From: Mesorhizobium sp. NBSH29
Lineage (GTDB): Bacteria; Pseudomonadota; Alphaproteobacteria; Rhizobiales; Rhizobiaceae
DNA length: 64,000 nucleotides
NCBI RefSeq assembly: GCF_015500055.1
Contig: NZ_CP045492.1
Span: 506,501 to 570,500, forward strand
Direction: 5' to 3'
The notes beneath the pieces are model-generated. The model saw only the letters and a list, made by a program, of their open reading frames with translations, searched no databases and was not told where the DNA came from. The position numbers were made by a program, and so were the translations under genes. Positions 18,460-29,345 of the stretch are shown here, one piece after another (positions within the stretch are counted from its first letter, which is position 1; each line of letters starts with the position of its first letter).

Positions 18460-19649
18460 GTCACTTCTGCCTTTTTCAAATAGGCGGGTGCATCCCAGAG
18501 CCGTTCATTCAACACTTTCTCGATCATGGCCACTGCTGCCATGACTTCCGCCTCGCCAATGTAGAGCGGTGTGAAACCAAAGCGTATGGAATCCGGTGCG
18601 CGAAAATCCCCAATCACACCACGTGCAATCAGCGCCTGCATGATGGCATAGCCCTGAGCGTGCCGGAATGAGACCTGGCTGCCGCGTTTCATGGCATCGC
18701 GTGGTGAATTCAAAACCAGCGACGGGCAACGCTTCTCTATCTCGGCGATGAAAAGATCGGTCAGCTCCATGGAGCGTTTGCGTACATCTTCCATCTCCAC
18801 GCCATCCCATGCATCAAGGGCTGCATCCAGCGCAGCCAATGCGATGATCGGAGGTGTGCCAACCCGCATCCGGTCGATACCAGCACCAGGGCGGTATTCC
18901 AGATCAAACTCGAAAGGCGCTTCATGCCCAAGCCAGCCTGACAATGTCGGGCGCGTTGTCTCAAGATGTTGGGGAGCGACATAGATGAAGGCTGGCGAGC
19001 CGGGGCCACCATTCAGATATTTATATGTACAGCCCACCGCGAAATCTGCTCCCGCCCCTGCCAGATCGACAGGCAGCGCTCCGGCCGAATGGGCCAGATC
19101 CCAAACGGTGATCGCACCTTTTGCATGTGCCTTAGCTGTCAGCGCCTTCATGTCGTGCAGGCGCCCGGTGCGGTAATCCACCTCGGTCAGCATTAAAACA
19201 GCAACCTGATCGTCGATCGCGTCTTCAACCTCTTCAGGATCAACGACTTTGAGCACATAGCCCCGGTCGAGCGATTTGAGCAGGCCCTGCGCGATATACA
19301 AATCGGAAGGAAAATTGCCATTATCGGAAAGAACGACCCGGCGTGCGGGCTTCAGTTCCAGCGCCGATGCCAAAGCCTGATGCACCTTGAGCGACAGCGT
19401 GTCCCCCATGACTACCGTGTCCTTTTCCGCGCCGATCAAGCGCGCAATACGGTCGCCAACGCTGCGCGGCTGCTTCATCCATCCAGCGCCATTCCAGCCC
19501 TTGATCAGCATCTCGCCCCACTCATCTGCAATCATCGCAGAAACGCGTGCTTTGGCCGAGACAGGAAGAGGCCCAAGCGAATTGCCATCCAGATAGACTA
19601 CCCCCTCAGGCATATGGAACTGGGAGCGGGTTTTGTTAAAATCGGTCAT
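18456..19649 (-). CDS. kynU: Kynureninase
   Basis: This 397-residue PLP enzyme splits kynurenine into anthranilate and alanine. It has the family N terminus ([17 protein letters not shown]), the PLP lysine region [17 protein letters not shown] and the C-terminal [15 protein letters not shown]. The ATG at 19649 overlaps the ligase stop by four bases. Its product is the substrate of the next gene upstream, the CoA ligase. Confidence 0.95.
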   Translation of the reverse strand: MTDFNKTRSQFHMPEGVVYLDGNSLGPLPVSAKARVSAMIADEWGEMLIKGWNGAGWMKQPRSVGDRIARLIGAEKDTVVMGDTLSLKVHQALASALELKPARRVVLSDNGNFPSDLYIAQGLLKSLDRGYVLKVVDPEEVEDAIDDQVAVLMLTEVDYRTGRLHDMKALTAKAHAKGAITVWDLAHSAGALPVDLAGAGADFAVGCTYKYLNGGPGSPAFIYVAPQHLETTRPTLSGWLGHEAPFEFDLEYRPGAGIDRMRVGTPPIIALAALDAALDAWDGVEMEDVRKRSMELTDLFIAEIEKRCPSLVLNSPRDAMKRGSQVSFRHAQGYAIMQALIARGVIGDFRAPDSIRFGFTPLYIGEAEVMAAVAMIEKVLNERLWDAPAYLKKAEVT

Positions 19650-21277
19650 CAAGCATTCTCCGCGCGCAGGCGGAACCTCTGTATCTTGCCAGTCTGGGTT
19701 TTTGGCAGTGCATCCACGAACTTGACGGAACGCGGATATTTATAAGGCGCAATCGTCGCCTTCACATGGTCTTGAAGGCGTTTGCGGCAAAGATCGTCCC
19801 CAGCCACATTTTCCACCAGAACCACATATGCTTCAACGATCTCGCCACGCTCAGGGTCCGATGCACCGATGACAGCACATTCCTGCACATCGGTGTGAGA
19901 GAGCAGCGCTGCCTCTACTTCGGGTCCAGCGATATTATATCCCGCAGACACAATCATATCGTCCGAGCGAGCCGCAAAATGGAACCCTCCTTCCTCATCC
20001 TGGAAGAAGGAATCGCCGGTCAAATTCCAACCATCGCGCACATAATCCAGTTGGCGCTCATCGGCCATATACCGGCATCCGGTTGGCCCGCGCACTGCAA
20101 GCCGGCCAATCTCCCCGCGCGGCATTTCACGCATCTCATCATCGACGATCTTGCCCTCATACCCGCCAACGGGTTTTCCGGTGCAACCTGGCGCACGATC
20201 TGAAAGCCGGTTGGAAATGAAGATATGAAGCATTTCTGTCGCACCAATCCCATCAAGGATCGGCTTGCCGGTCTTGGCTGTCCATTGTTCGAACACCGGC
20301 GCAGGCAATGTTTCGCCGGCAGAAACAGCGATACGCAAGGACGAGAGATCCGCCCCTTCATCCATTGCGGCCATCATCGCACGATAGGCCGTTGGCGCGG
20401 TAAAGCTGATGGTCGCTCTATAGGTCTCGATAATCTCCACCATATTGGGCGGGGTCGCGTTTTCGAGCAGCGTTGCAGCCGCACCAAACCGCAATGGAAA
20501 AATTGCCAGCCCGCCAAGTCCGAACGTAAAGGCCAGGGGTGGCGACCCCACAAACACATCGTCAGAGGTTACCTGCAACACTTCCCTGGCATAGCCATCG
20601 GCGATGATCAGAAGATCACGGTGGAAATGCATCGTCGCTTTGGGCACGCCCGTGGTGCCCGATGTAAAGCCCAGCAACGCGACATCATCGCGACCCGTTT
20701 TTACCGCTTCAAATCGCACAGATTTATCGAGCGCAACGCGATCAAGTTCGGCATCATGATTGGCCGTTCCGTCAAACCCGATCACCTGCTGGAGAAACCG
20801 GCTGTCTTTTGCCGCCGCGATCAGTTCATCCTTGATGCGCGTATCGCATAGCGCGAGCTTGATCTCGGCCTTGTCTATAATCTTTGAAAGCTCGCCAGCG
20901 CGCAGCATCGGCATGGTGTTGACCACAACAGCACCGGCCTTCGTGGCAGCAAGCCAGCACGCCACCATCGCTGGATTATTGGCTGAACGGATCAGCACCC
21001 GATCACCGGGCTGAACACCAAAATTCTCGACAAGCGCATGTGCCAGCCGGTTGGTCCAGTCAGACAATTCCTTGTAGGTGCGGCGGCGACCATTGCCGAT
21101 CAGAGCGGTGTTATCACCATAGCCCTGTTCGACCAGACGATCGGTCAGCTCAACACCAGCATTCAGATACTCAGGATAATCAAATCCATCGAGCAGAAAT
21201 TCCGGCCACTGTTCCGGCGGCGGAAGGTTGTCCCGCGCAAATGTATCCACATGACCCGACGGTCCAAGCATCCTCAT
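19649..21277 (-). CDS. 2-aminobenzoate(anthranilate)-CoA ligase
   Basis: The 542-residue protein is an AMP-forming acyl-CoA synthetase with the P-loop [19 protein letters not shown], the A5 region [11 protein letters not shown] and the C-terminal lysine in [13 protein letters not shown]. The sequence is of the benzoate/2-aminobenzoate-CoA ligase type. Placement between kynureninase and a 2-aminobenzoyl-CoA monooxygenase makes anthranilate the likely substrate. It overlaps both neighbouring genes by four bases or less. Confidence 0.88.
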   Translation of the reverse strand: MRMLGPSGHVDTFARDNLPPPEQWPEFLLDGFDYPEYLNAGVELTDRLVEQGYGDNTALIGNGRRRTYKELSDWTNRLAHALVENFGVQPGDRVLIRSANNPAMVACWLAATKAGAVVVNTMPMLRAGELSKIIDKAEIKLALCDTRIKDELIAAAKDSRFLQQVIGFDGTANHDAELDRVALDKSVRFEAVKTGRDDVALLGFTSGTTGVPKATMHFHRDLLIIADGYAREVLQVTSDDVFVGSPPLAFTFGLGGLAIFPLRFGAAATLLENATPPNMVEIIETYRATISFTAPTAYRAMMAAMDEGADLSSLRIAVSAGETLPAPVFEQWTAKTGKPILDGIGATEMLHIFISNRLSDRAPGCTGKPVGGYEGKIVDDEMREMPRGEIGRLAVRGPTGCRYMADERQLDYVRDGWNLTGDSFFQDEEGGFHFAARSDDMIVSAGYNIAGPEVEAALLSHTDVQECAVIGASDPERGEIVEAYVVLVENVAGDDLCRKRLQDHVKATIAPYKYPRSVKFVDALPKTQTGKIQRFRLRAENA

Positions 21278-22422
21278 CCCCCTCCCATGACCTGACGCGA
21301 AATCACCACCTTCTGGACGTCTGATGCGCCCTCATAGATGCGCAATGCGCGAATTTCCCGATACAGGCTTTCGACAATGTGCCCCCTGCGCACACCATCA
21401 CCACCATGCAATTGCACCGCCTTGTCGATCACGCTTTGCGCGCGATCGGTAGCATAGAGCTTTGCCATCGCCGCTTCACGCGTCACGCGCGCAGCACCTT
21501 GATCCTTGGTCCACCCTGCCCGGTAGACGAGCAGCGCTGCTGCATCGACATCAAGCGCCATATCGGCAATGTGGCCCTGCACCATCTGCAATTCGCTCAT
21601 CGGTGCGCCAAAAAGCTGGCGTTCCCGCGCCCGTGCAATTGTCTCGTCAAGTGCGCGCCGAGCAAAGCCCAAAGCGGCTGCGCCAACTGTTGAACGGAAA
21701 ACATCCAACACCGACATGGCAAGGCGAAACCCCTCGCCCGGTCTGCCGATCATGGCCGTGGTCGGCACGCGAACTCCCTGATAGGAAAGCCGCGCAAGAG
21801 GGTGCGGCGCAATCACCTCAATACGCTCAGCAACCGAAAGTCCCGCTGTGTCCGCAGGAACCAGAAAGGCTGAAAGCCCTTTTGCTCCAGGCGCTTCACC
21901 GGTTCGCGCAAAAGTCACGTAAAAGTCGGCGATACCGCCATTGGAAATCCAGGTCTTCTCGCCATCGAGAATATAGTCGTCACCATCACGGCGCGCCTGC
22001 ATGTCCATATTGGCAACGTCCGATCCCGAACGCGGCTCTGAAAGCGCGAACGCCGCAAGTGCTTCGCCGCTTCGTGTACGGTACAGCCATTCTTTCTGCG
22101 CATCGCTTCCGAATAGACTGATTGCACCCGTGCCGAGCCCCTGCATGGCGAAGGCGAAATCTGCAAGCCCATCATGGCGTGCCAATGTCTCGCGGGTAAT
22201 GCACAAGGTGCGCACATCAAGCGGCCCGGGATTGGCAGGGTCGATTGCTGTAGCCTTCAACCAGCCATCCCGACCAAGCACGGCCACGAGCTTGCGGCAC
22301 GCCTCATCAACATCGGCATGGTCTACCGGCAGATTTGCCACGCACCATGCCTCCAAACGCGCGGCATAAGCGCGGTGGTGATCTTCAAAAAACGGCCAGT
22401 TGAGGAAGCTGGTGTCAGCCAT
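21274..22422 (-). CDS. Acyl-CoA dehydrogenase
   Basis: This 382-residue FAD enzyme has the acyl-CoA dehydrogenase signatures [17 protein letters not shown] and [33 protein letters not shown]. The C-terminal EG pair, in YEGASDVQ, fits the usual position of the catalytic glutamate. In the CoA-dependent anthranilate route it would act in the beta-oxidation-like steps after ring reduction. The ATG at 22422 overlaps the stop of the hydratase gene. Confidence 0.9.
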   Translation of the reverse strand: MADTSFLNWPFFEDHHRAYAARLEAWCVANLPVDHADVDEACRKLVAVLGRDGWLKATAIDPANPGPLDVRTLCITRETLARHDGLADFAFAMQGLGTGAISLFGSDAQKEWLYRTRSGEALAAFALSEPRSGSDVANMDMQARRDGDDYILDGEKTWISNGGIADFYVTFARTGEAPGAKGLSAFLVPADTAGLSVAERIEVIAPHPLARLSYQGVRVPTTAMIGRPGEGFRLAMSVLDVFRSTVGAAALGFARRALDETIARARERQLFGAPMSELQMVQGHIADMALDVDAAALLVYRAGWTKDQGAARVTREAAMAKLYATDRAQSVIDKAVQLHGGDGVRRGHIVESLYREIRALRIYEGASDVQKVVISRQVMGGG

Positions 22423-23240
22423 CAATTGCCCTCGAAAACAGGTTTTTGTTTTGCAACAAACGCATGATAGGCGCGTTCAAAATCCGCGGTCTTCATGCAG
22501 ATAGCCTGCGCCTGCGCTTCCGCCTCAATGGCCTGATCAAGGCCCATCGACCATTCCTGATTGAGCTGGGTTTTGGTGATGCCATGGGCAAATGTCGGCC
22601 CCGCAACGATCCGGCCTGCCAGCTCCAACGCATCGGCTTCCAACTGGTCCTGCGCGACAAGCCGGTTGAAATAGCCCCAGCGTTCGCCTTCGGCAGCGCT
22701 CATCGAACGCCCCGTATAGAGAAGTTCGGCGGCACGGCCCTGCCCAATCAGGCGAGGCAGGATAGCGCACGCCCCCATGTCGCAACCAGCAAGACCCACT
22801 CTGGTGAACAGGAACGCAGTCTTTGCCTCAGGCGTCGCCAGTCTTATGTCTGATGCCATGGTAATGATGGCGCCCGCACCAACCGCAACACCGTCAACGG
22901 CAGCAATAATAGGCTTGCCGCAATTGAGCATCGCCTTGACCAGATCGCCGGTCATGCGGGTGAAGGCCAAAAGCCCCTTCATGTCCATTCCAACCAGCGG
23001 ACCAATAATGTCATGAACATCACCGCCGGAGCAGAAATTGCCGCCATTGGGCAAAAACACCACCGCATCCACATCATCGGCGTAAACGAGATCTCGGAAG
23101 AAATCGCGCAATTCTGCATAAGATTCGAATGTCAGCGGGTTCTTGCGTTCGGGTCGATCAAGCCTCACCCGCGCAACACGGTCTTCAACCGACAAGATAA
23201 AATGCTTCGGCGCGCGTGAAGCCATCTTGATGCCGTTCAT
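22422..23240 (-). CDS. Enoyl-CoA hydratase/isomerase family protein
   Basis: The 272-residue product is a crotonase-fold enzyme with the oxyanion-hole segments [16 protein letters not shown] and [20 protein letters not shown]. The ATG at 23240 follows GGGAGGGCGAGGT and overlaps the MarR stop. It probably hydrates or opens a cyclic CoA intermediate in anthranilate degradation. The exact reaction cannot be read from the sequence. Confidence 0.9.
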   Translation of the reverse strand: MNGIKMASRAPKHFILSVEDRVARVRLDRPERKNPLTFESYAELRDFFRDLVYADDVDAVVFLPNGGNFCSGGDVHDIIGPLVGMDMKGLLAFTRMTGDLVKAMLNCGKPIIAAVDGVAVGAGAIITMASDIRLATPEAKTAFLFTRVGLAGCDMGACAILPRLIGQGRAAELLYTGRSMSAAEGERWGYFNRLVAQDQLEADALELAGRIVAGPTFAHGITKTQLNQEWSMGLDQAIEAEAQAQAICMKTADFERAYHAFVAKQKPVFEGN

Positions 23241-23713
23241 ACCTCGCCCTCCCAATTGCTGCGGAATGCCTTGAGCATGCCCGACAGGCGGTGCGCATCA
23301 GTCTCCCCGACATCGCCGAGAAGTTCCCCAATCCATGCTTCATGAACGGCAGCCATACGTCCGAACTCGGCTTCGCCCTGCGCAGTCAACCGCACGATAG
23401 AGGTGCGCCTGTCACCTTCTCTTTGCGCCCGAACCACAAACCCATCCGTGACAAGCCGATCAATGATACCGGTCACATTGCCGTTCGAGACGAGCAGAAA
23501 GCGTGACAGATCACTCATCAACATGCCGTCGGGCGCACGATAGAGTGCCGCCATCACATCGAAGCGCGGCAGTGTCGAGTTGAAGTCGCGCTTCAATCTC
23601 TCGCGCAATTCACTTTCAACCACCCGCGAAACGCGCAGCAGTCGGATCCACAAGCGCAGACGCTCCTTGCTTCCAGCACTGGATTCAACAGCGGAGAGCG
23701 GCGCGCTTACCAC
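23237..23713 (-). CDS. MarR-family transcriptional regulator of the operon
   Basis: The 158-residue protein has a MarR winged helix ([51 protein letters not shown]). It starts with GTG at 23713 after AGGAGGTGAGAC. MarR proteins in aromatic-CoA clusters often repress until the CoA ester binds. Embedded as the third gene of the operon, it probably autoregulates and may bind the 21-bp palindrome at 26814-26834. Confidence 0.92.
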   Translation of the reverse strand: MVSAPLSAVESSAGSKERLRLWIRLLRVSRVVESELRERLKRDFNSTLPRFDVMAALYRAPDGMLMSDLSRFLLVSNGNVTGIIDRLVTDGFVVRAQREGDRRTSIVRLTAQGEAEFGRMAAVHEAWIGELLGDVGETDAHRLSGMLKAFRSNWEGEV

Positions 23714-24465
23714 GTCTCACCTCCTGATACAGAGATCGACTGGCCGGTTATCGAGCCGGAGCGTTCCGAGCACAACCACAATACCGCCGCAGCCACTTCT
23801 TCGGGTTGAATGAACCGGCCCTGCGGGTTGGTCACCATCAGGCTGGCGCGCGCCTCTTCATCGCTGCGCCCGGTAGTCGCCACGATCCGCGCAACGGATT
23901 CTTCCAGCATTTCCGTTTCCACAAAGCCCGGGCACACGGCATTGACGGTCACGCCAGTCTTCGCCATTTCCACCGCCAATGCCCGCATCAAACCGATGAC
24001 GCCATGCTTGGCAGCAACATAGGGCGCCACGTAACTATACCCTTTGAGCCCCGCGACAGACGCCACGAAAATGATGCGCCCACCCTTCGCCTTCGCCATG
24101 GATGAAAGGGCTGGCTTCACCGTCAGGAAAGAACCTGTCAGATTGACGTCAATGGTGCGCTGCCAATCGGCAAGACTGGTTTTGTGCGCAGCCGAACTTC
24201 CTGCCATGCCGGCATTGGCCACAATTATATCAAACGGTCCACGTGCCGCCTGTGCTGTTTCATAAAGCGCGACAAGCGAAGCCTCATCGGTCACATCCGC
24301 CGTGACCCCGAAAATCAAATTGTTCTCGGCGCAGACCGCATCCAACGCATCCTGTCCCCGGCCGCAAATGGTGACCGGGATACCCACACCCGCCAGCGCC
24401 AGCGCGATAGCTCTGCCAACGCCAGAGCCTCCGCCAGTCACAAGGGCGTGTCGCTTGCTCGCCAT
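23707..24465 (-). CDS. Short-chain dehydrogenase/reductase
   Basis: This 252-residue classical SDR has the cofactor motif TGGGSGVGRAIA, NAG in VANAGMAG, and the catalytic Ser/Tyr/Lys set ending in YVAAK. It likely acts as a 3-hydroxyacyl-CoA dehydrogenase in the anthraniloyl-CoA route. The ATG overlaps the monooxygenase stop and the end overlaps the MarR start. Confidence 0.9.
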   Translation of the reverse strand: MASKRHALVTGGGSGVGRAIALALAGVGIPVTICGRGQDALDAVCAENNLIFGVTADVTDEASLVALYETAQAARGPFDIIVANAGMAGSSAAHKTSLADWQRTIDVNLTGSFLTVKPALSSMAKAKGGRIIFVASVAGLKGYSYVAPYVAAKHGVIGLMRALAVEMAKTGVTVNAVCPGFVETEMLEESVARIVATTGRSDEEARASLMVTNPQGRFIQPEEVAAAVLWLCSERSGSITGQSISVSGGETW

Positions 24466-26756
24466 CAGACTTTTCCCGTCATCGCGTCCTGCCGTTCCGC
24501 CAGCCGGTAAAGCTGATCGCGTCCAGGCAGATAGGGATCAGGCCAGCGAACATTTTTTTCACCAAGCTGCGCCGCAGCGTGAAGTGTCCAATAAGGATCA
24601 GCCAGATGCGGTCGTGCAAGGCAAACCAGATCCGCGCGCCCTGCCATCAGGATAGAATTCACGTGATCCGGTTCATAAATATTGCCCACCGCCATGGTCG
24701 CGATGCCGGTATCATTGCGGATACGGTCCGAGAAAGGTGTCTGGAACATGCGGCCATAAACGGGTTTTGCCCGCTGCGACGTCTGCCCTGCGGACACATC
24801 GCAAATATCAACGCCAGCATCTTTCAACATCTGTGCAATGGCAACGGCTTCTTCCGGTTCCACGCCCTCAGGACCAACCCAGTCATTTGCCGAAATGCGC
24901 ACGGAGATAGGCTTGGACGAAGACCACACTTTGCGAACCGCATGGAATATCTCCAGCGGATAGCGCATCCGGTTTTCCAGAGAGCCACCATATTCATCCG
25001 TGCGATGATTGCTCAGCGGCGTGATGAAACTGGACAGAAGATAGCCATGCGCTGCGTGGATTTCGATCATGTCGAAGCCGCATCTGTCGGCCATCTTTGC
25101 GGCCTCTGTAAATGCATCGCGCACCGCGTCCATATCTGCGCGGTCCATTGCCTTGGGCGTCTGGTTCTGTGGTGACCAGGCCATGGCAGATGCAGAAAGA
25201 ATAGGCCAATTGCCCTCTGCAAGCGGAACGTCCGTCCCTTCCCAGCCAAGCCGAGTAGAACCTTTGGGGCCGGAGTGGCCAATCTGTGCGCAAAGTTTTG
25301 CGTCAGTCTCTGCATGAACAAAACCAACCAGCCGCTTCCAGGCGATCTCATGTTCAGGCGCATAAAAACCGGGACAACCCGGCGTGATACGCCCTTCCGG
25401 CGAAACACAGGTCATCTCAATATAGACGAGCCCTGCCCCGCCCTTGGCACGTTCGGCATAATGGGCAAAGTGCCAGTCCGTTGGGCAGCCATCAACCGCC
25501 TTATACTGCGCCATCGGGGAGACGACGATGCGGTTCTTCAAATCCATCTCGCGCAATTTAAAAGGCGCAAACATCGGCGCACGCGCCTCATCCGTCACGC
25601 CTCCCGCCTGCTCCTGAAACCAGCCCTCTGCACGCTTCATCCATTCAGGGTCGCGCAGGCGCAAATTCTCATGACCGATGCGCTGCGAGCGCGTGAGAAG
25701 GGAATAATTGAACTGAACCGGATCGAGACCTAAATAGCGCTCCACATCCTCAAACCATTCCAGCGAATTGCGCGCGGCTGATTGGAGGCGCAACACCTCG
25801 GTGCGACGTGCATCTTCATATTTGGCAAATGCCGCATCGAGGCTCTTTTCGGTGTGCACATATTCGGCCAGCGCAACAGCACTTTCCAGCGCCAGCTTGG
25901 TACCGGAACCGATGGAAAAATGCGCACTCGCCGCCGCATCGCCCATCAATGCGAGATTGCGATAGGACCAGCGTTCGCACAGAACCCGCGGGAAATTGAT
26001 CCAGGCTGATCCACGCACATGCGCTGCGTTGGAAATCAACGCATGGCCGCCAAGATGCTTTTCGAAAATCCGTTCACAAATGGCAACGGATTCTTGCTGC
26101 GACATGTCACCGAAGCCGAACTTTTCCCACGTCTCCTGCGAACATTCCACGATGAAAGTCGCCGTGTCCGCATCGAACTGATAGGCATGTGCCCACAGCC
26201 AGCCATGTTCGGTTTCCTCGAAGATGAAGCTGAAAGCGTCGTCGAATTTCTGATGCGTGCCAAGCCAGACAAACTTGCAGCGGCGCATATCAATGTCAGG
26301 CTTGAAAATATGCTCCAGCGCCGTGCGTGTGCGCGAATTGACGCCGTCCGAAGCCACGACCAGATCATAGGCATCCATGTAAAAATCGGGGTCGCGCGCC
26401 TCAGTCTCGAAGCACAGCTCAACGCCCAGTTCACGCGCCCGCTTCTGCAGGAGAACCAAAAGCTTCTTGCGGCCAATGCCACAAAAGCCGTGCCCCGTTG
26501 AAACAGTGCGCACATCCTTGTGGACAACAGCAATGTCGTCCCAATAGGCAAACTCTTCACGGATCCAGTCTGCGCTGACAGCATCATTAGCGGCCAGATT
26601 GTCGAGCGTTTCATCGGAAAGCACGACACCCCAGCCGAATGTATCATCAGGCTTGTTGCGCTCGATTACAGTGACCTGATGGCCAGCATCGCGCAGCTTC
26701 ATAGATATCGCGAAATAGAGGCCAGCCGGACCACCACCAAGGACTGCAACTTTCAT
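24465..26756 (-). CDS. 2-aminobenzoyl-CoA monooxygenase/reductase fusion
   Basis: The 763-residue protein fuses two flavoenzymes. Residues 1-385 are an FAD aromatic monooxygenase ([14 protein letters not shown] at the start, [21 protein letters not shown] near 285-305). From about 395 an Old Yellow Enzyme-type TIM barrel begins ([21 protein letters not shown]), with catalytic [11 protein letters not shown] and [15 protein letters not shown]. This architecture is that of the Azoarcus evansii enzyme, which hydroxylates and reduces anthraniloyl-CoA; salicylyl-CoA hydroxylases are close relatives. The ATG at 26756 follows GAGGAGG; upstream in-frame residues are not family-like. It is the first gene of the 14-gene operon. 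Confidence 0.92.
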   Translation of the reverse strand: MKVAVLGGGPAGLYFAISMKLRDAGHQVTVIERNKPDDTFGWGVVLSDETLDNLAANDAVSADWIREEFAYWDDIAVVHKDVRTVSTGHGFCGIGRKKLLVLLQKRARELGVELCFETEARDPDFYMDAYDLVVASDGVNSRTRTALEHIFKPDIDMRRCKFVWLGTHQKFDDAFSFIFEETEHGWLWAHAYQFDADTATFIVECSQETWEKFGFGDMSQQESVAICERIFEKHLGGHALISNAAHVRGSAWINFPRVLCERWSYRNLALMGDAAASAHFSIGSGTKLALESAVALAEYVHTEKSLDAAFAKYEDARRTEVLRLQSAARNSLEWFEDVERYLGLDPVQFNYSLLTRSQRIGHENLRLRDPEWMKRAEGWFQEQAGGVTDEARAPMFAPFKLREMDLKNRIVVSPMAQYKAVDGCPTDWHFAHYAERAKGGAGLVYIEMTCVSPEGRITPGCPGFYAPEHEIAWKRLVGFVHAETDAKLCAQIGHSGPKGSTRLGWEGTDVPLAEGNWPILSASAMAWSPQNQTPKAMDRADMDAVRDAFTEAAKMADRCGFDMIEIHAAHGYLLSSFITPLSNHRTDEYGGSLENRMRYPLEIFHAVRKVWSSSKPISVRISANDWVGPEGVEPEEAVAIAQMLKDAGVDICDVSAGQTSQRAKPVYGRMFQTPFSDRIRNDTGIATMAVGNIYEPDHVNSILMAGRADLVCLARPHLADPYWTLHAAAQLGEKNVRWPDPYLPGRDQLYRLAERQDAMTGKV

Positions 26757-26813
26757 GCGCAATCGCCTCCTCTTCCCATTTCCTGAAGCATTGCACCGCA
26801 CATCCAACATTTC

Positions 26814-26834
26814 AAGCATATAAATTTTATGTTT
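26814..26834. promoter_or_regulatory. Candidate MarR operator, 21-bp imperfect palindrome
   Basis: AAGCATA at 26814-26820 and TATGTTT at 26828-26834 form the arms of an AT-rich imperfect palindrome, with two mismatched pairs in ten. It lies in the 152-bp region between the divergent monooxygenase and formamidase genes. The size and symmetry suit a MarR dimer, and a site here could control both directions. Confidence 0.5.
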
Positions 26835-26908
26835 AAAATAATTTTGCGCAGGAATTGACAGGTCGCAGAACTTAATGTCGCCTGCACCGAACAGAGACGG
26901 GGGCACAT

Positions 26909-27751
26909 ATGATCGAGCACAGCATCATGGATTGGGACAACGCTTACGCCAATGGAGCCAACATTCCCGGCGGCGATCGCTGGCCCGATTTGTGGGTCAA
27001 GCCAGCAAGGCTTTTTCGCGAGACGCTCGTAGATGATGGCAGAGCACGGCTGGATATCGAATACGGTACCGGTGCGCGCAATCGGCTCGATCTGTTCCTG
27101 CCTACCAGCGCACCATTAGGGCTCGTCGTTTTTGTTCACGGAGGGTTCTGGAAGGCTCTCGACAAAAGTTTCTGGTCCCACCTGGCAGCGGGCAGTCTGG
27201 CAAACGGCTATGCGGTGGCGATGCCATCTTACACCCTTTGCCCCGACGCAAGGATCGCTGATATCACCAAGGAGATCGGTACCGCAGTCACTCGCGTTGC
27301 AGAAATGGTCGAGGGGCCAATCATGCTCACAGGGCATTCTGCAGGCGGTCACCTCGTTTCCCGCTTGGTGAGCCAGACCACGCCTCTTGCCGACACACTA
27401 AAGCGGCGGGTGCGCAATACAGTATCCATATCCGGCGTCCACGACCTGCGGCCCCTGATGAAGACCGCATTGAACAAGGACTTGCGGATCGACGAGGCTG
27501 AAGCGGCAGCAGAAAGCCCCGCCTTGCTGCATCCGATGGAAGACGCACGCATTACCTGCTGGGTCGGATCATCAGAGCGTTCGGAGTTTGTGCGCCAGAA
27601 TGCGCTTCTGGCCAATATCTGGACCGGCCTTGGTGCCAGTACATCGACCGTTGTGGAGCCCGATCGCCACCATTTTGACGTGATCGACGGTCTCGCCAAT
27701 GCAGATCATCCGCTCACGAGAAACCTGCTTGGCCTGCATGCGTCACGGTAA
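26909..27751 (+). CDS. Kynurenine formamidase-like alpha/beta hydrolase
   Basis: The 280-residue protein has an alpha/beta-hydrolase fold with the HGGFW oxyanion motif at 77-81 and the nucleophile Ser144 in GHSAGG. This is the esterase-like type of arylformamidase, not the metal-dependent KynB type. A C-terminal histidine ([10 protein letters not shown]) completes the triad. It would hydrolyse N-formylkynurenine to kynurenine, the one step missing from the divergent operon. It is transcribed away from that operon and shares its control region. Confidence 0.82.
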   Translation: MIEHSIMDWDNAYANGANIPGGDRWPDLWVKPARLFRETLVDDGRARLDIEYGTGARNRLDLFLPTSAPLGLVVFVHGGFWKALDKSFWSHLAAGSLANGYAVAMPSYTLCPDARIADITKEIGTAVTRVAEMVEGPIMLTGHSAGGHLVSRLVSQTTPLADTLKRRVRNTVSISGVHDLRPLMKTALNKDLRIDEAEAAAESPALLHPMEDARITCWVGSSERSEFVRQNALLANIWTGLGASTSTVVEPDRHHFDVIDGLANADHPLTRNLLGLHASR

Positions 27752-27794
27752 GCTTTATGACCAAATCGACGGCCCGTGCGGGTGATATTGGGGC

Positions 27795-28469
27795 TCAGCG
27801 GCCAACCGGCCGGTAGCGATGTTCCAGATAAGAAACCATCCGCACGAGGGGCCACAGCACGATGAGATACATCAGCGCCGCCGCAATCAGCGGGGTCGGA
27901 TTGGCCGTCAGCGCCTGCGCATCCGTTGCCTGCTTCAAGAGATCTGGCATCGCCACGACCGAAGCCAGCGATGTGTCCTTCGCAATAGCCACCGAATTGC
28001 TGGTATGGGGTGGAATAGCGACACGGAAAGCCTGTGGCAGGATAACCTTGTAGATCGTGACCCAGAACGGCATGCCAAGCGCCTGTGACGCTTCGAACTG
28101 GCCAATGGGTATGGACTGGATGCCGGCCCGCAGCACTTCCGCCGTAAAGGACGAAAAGACCAGCCCGAGAGCCATGGTGGCCGATACAAACGCGTTGAGG
28201 CGGATACCCAGAAACGGCAGCGCATAATAGATGAGCACCAGCACCACCAGGATCGGCAGTGCCCGGAATATATCGACATACATGACCGCCAGAAGCCGCA
28301 GCCAGCGCGGCCCGTAAAGCCGCATCAGGCACAGGATAACACCAACAATGCCGCCGAAAATAATCGTCGTGAGTGCCAGCAGGACAGTGTTGGTGACGCC
28401 CTTGAGAAGCATGGGCAAAATACGGATAAAAACATCTATGTTCAGGAATGTATCGACAAACCCCGGCAT
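27795..28469 (-). CDS. Polar amino-acid ABC transporter permease
   Basis: This 224-residue membrane protein has a HisMQ-type permease fold with about five spans and the EAA loop ASQALGMPFWVTIYKVILPQA. The ATG at 28469 follows AGGA by 8 bases. A long frame overlaps it out of register but is not family-like. Only one permease gene and no ATPase gene are present, so the transporter must use a homodimer and an ATPase encoded elsewhere. It is 62 bases after the binding-protein gene. Confidence 0.9.
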   Translation of the reverse strand: MPGFVDTFLNIDVFIRILPMLLKGVTNTVLLALTTIIFGGIVGVILCLMRLYGPRWLRLLAVMYVDIFRALPILVVLVLIYYALPFLGIRLNAFVSATMALGLVFSSFTAEVLRAGIQSIPIGQFEASQALGMPFWVTIYKVILPQAFRVAIPPHTSNSVAIAKDTSLASVVAMPDLLKQATDAQALTANPTPLIAAALMYLIVLWPLVRMVSYLEHRYRPVGR

Positions 28470-28531
28470 TGCATGATCCTGACTGAATGAAAGTGGGAGG
28501 CGATGCCTGAGCATACGCCTCCCGCAATGGC

Positions 28532-29317
28532 CTACTTGGCGACCGGCATATCCACCACCTTGACGGTGGAGGTTTCCGGGTCAGCAGGCGCGCCTAGCCA
28601 TTTTTCATGTATCTTGGCCAGTGTTCCGTCATTCTTGATCGCGCTGACAGCTTCGTTCACGCGCTCTAGGTTCTTCGAGCCCTTCGGCATCATGATTGCA
28701 AAGCGGTCGCCCGTGGCAATACGGTCGAGAACCTGCATAGTTGGCATGTTCTTGAACGCATATTGATAGCCCGCAATATCGCCAACAGCACCGGCAAGGC
28801 GGCCAGACTGAACATCGAGAAGCAGGTTCTGCTGTTCCGGATAGCCGCGAATTTCTTCAAATCCGGCCTTATCCTTATTCTCATTGGCCCATTTTTCGGC
28901 AATCGACGAGGACAGAACACCGACCGTCTTGCCCTTCATGTCAGCCATCGACTTGACCTCACCATCCTTGGTGGCAATCAGCGCCAGATCGCTGTCATAA
29001 TAGCCTTGCGTGAACGACTGGCTCTGCAGGCGCTCATCGGTGATGGTGATTGTGGAAATGGCCATGTCGATACGGCCAGAGCTTGTGGCAGCAAACAGCG
29101 CCTGGAAACCAAGATCCTGATAAACGATCTCTGCGCCGAGACGCTTGCCGATCTCATTGACGAGATCAACCTCGAAACCCTCAAACATGCTCTGCTCGTT
29201 CTTGAACTCCCAAGGTGGATTGGATGGGTATGCGCCCACCTGAAGCGTATCGGCAAAGGCAGTTCCAGATGCAGCCGCGAGCATGGCGGCGAAGGCAGCA
29301 GTCAGAAGTGATTTCAC
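28532..29317 (-). CDS. Polar amino-acid ABC transporter binding protein
   Basis: The 261-residue periplasmic protein begins with a GTG at 29317 after GGAGGA; an upstream ATG at 29332 would place this ribosome-binding site inside the gene. Residues 1-22 are a Sec signal peptide ending SGTAFA. The rest is an SBP_bac_3 domain (LQVGAYPSNPPWEF, INEIGKRLGAEIVY-like segment, MAISTITITDERLQ). The ligand is unknown. Confidence 0.9.
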   Translation of the reverse strand: MKSLLTAAFAAMLAAASGTAFADTLQVGAYPSNPPWEFKNEQSMFEGFEVDLVNEIGKRLGAEIVYQDLGFQALFAATSSGRIDMAISTITITDERLQSQSFTQGYYDSDLALIATKDGEVKSMADMKGKTVGVLSSSIAEKWANENKDKAGFEEIRGYPEQQNLLLDVQSGRLAGAVGDIAGYQYAFKNMPTMQVLDRIATGDRFAIMMPKGSKNLERVNEAVSAIKNDGTLAKIHEKWLGAPADPETSTVKVVDMPVAK

Positions 29318-29345
29318 GAGTATTCCTCCCATTATAGATTTTAGC

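Noticed and set aside
27706-28527. A 273-residue open frame on the minus strand overlapping the amino-acid permease gene
   Set aside because: It is out of register with the permease, is rich in Cys, His and Arg, and has no family-like segment; the permease frame has spans and an EAA loop.
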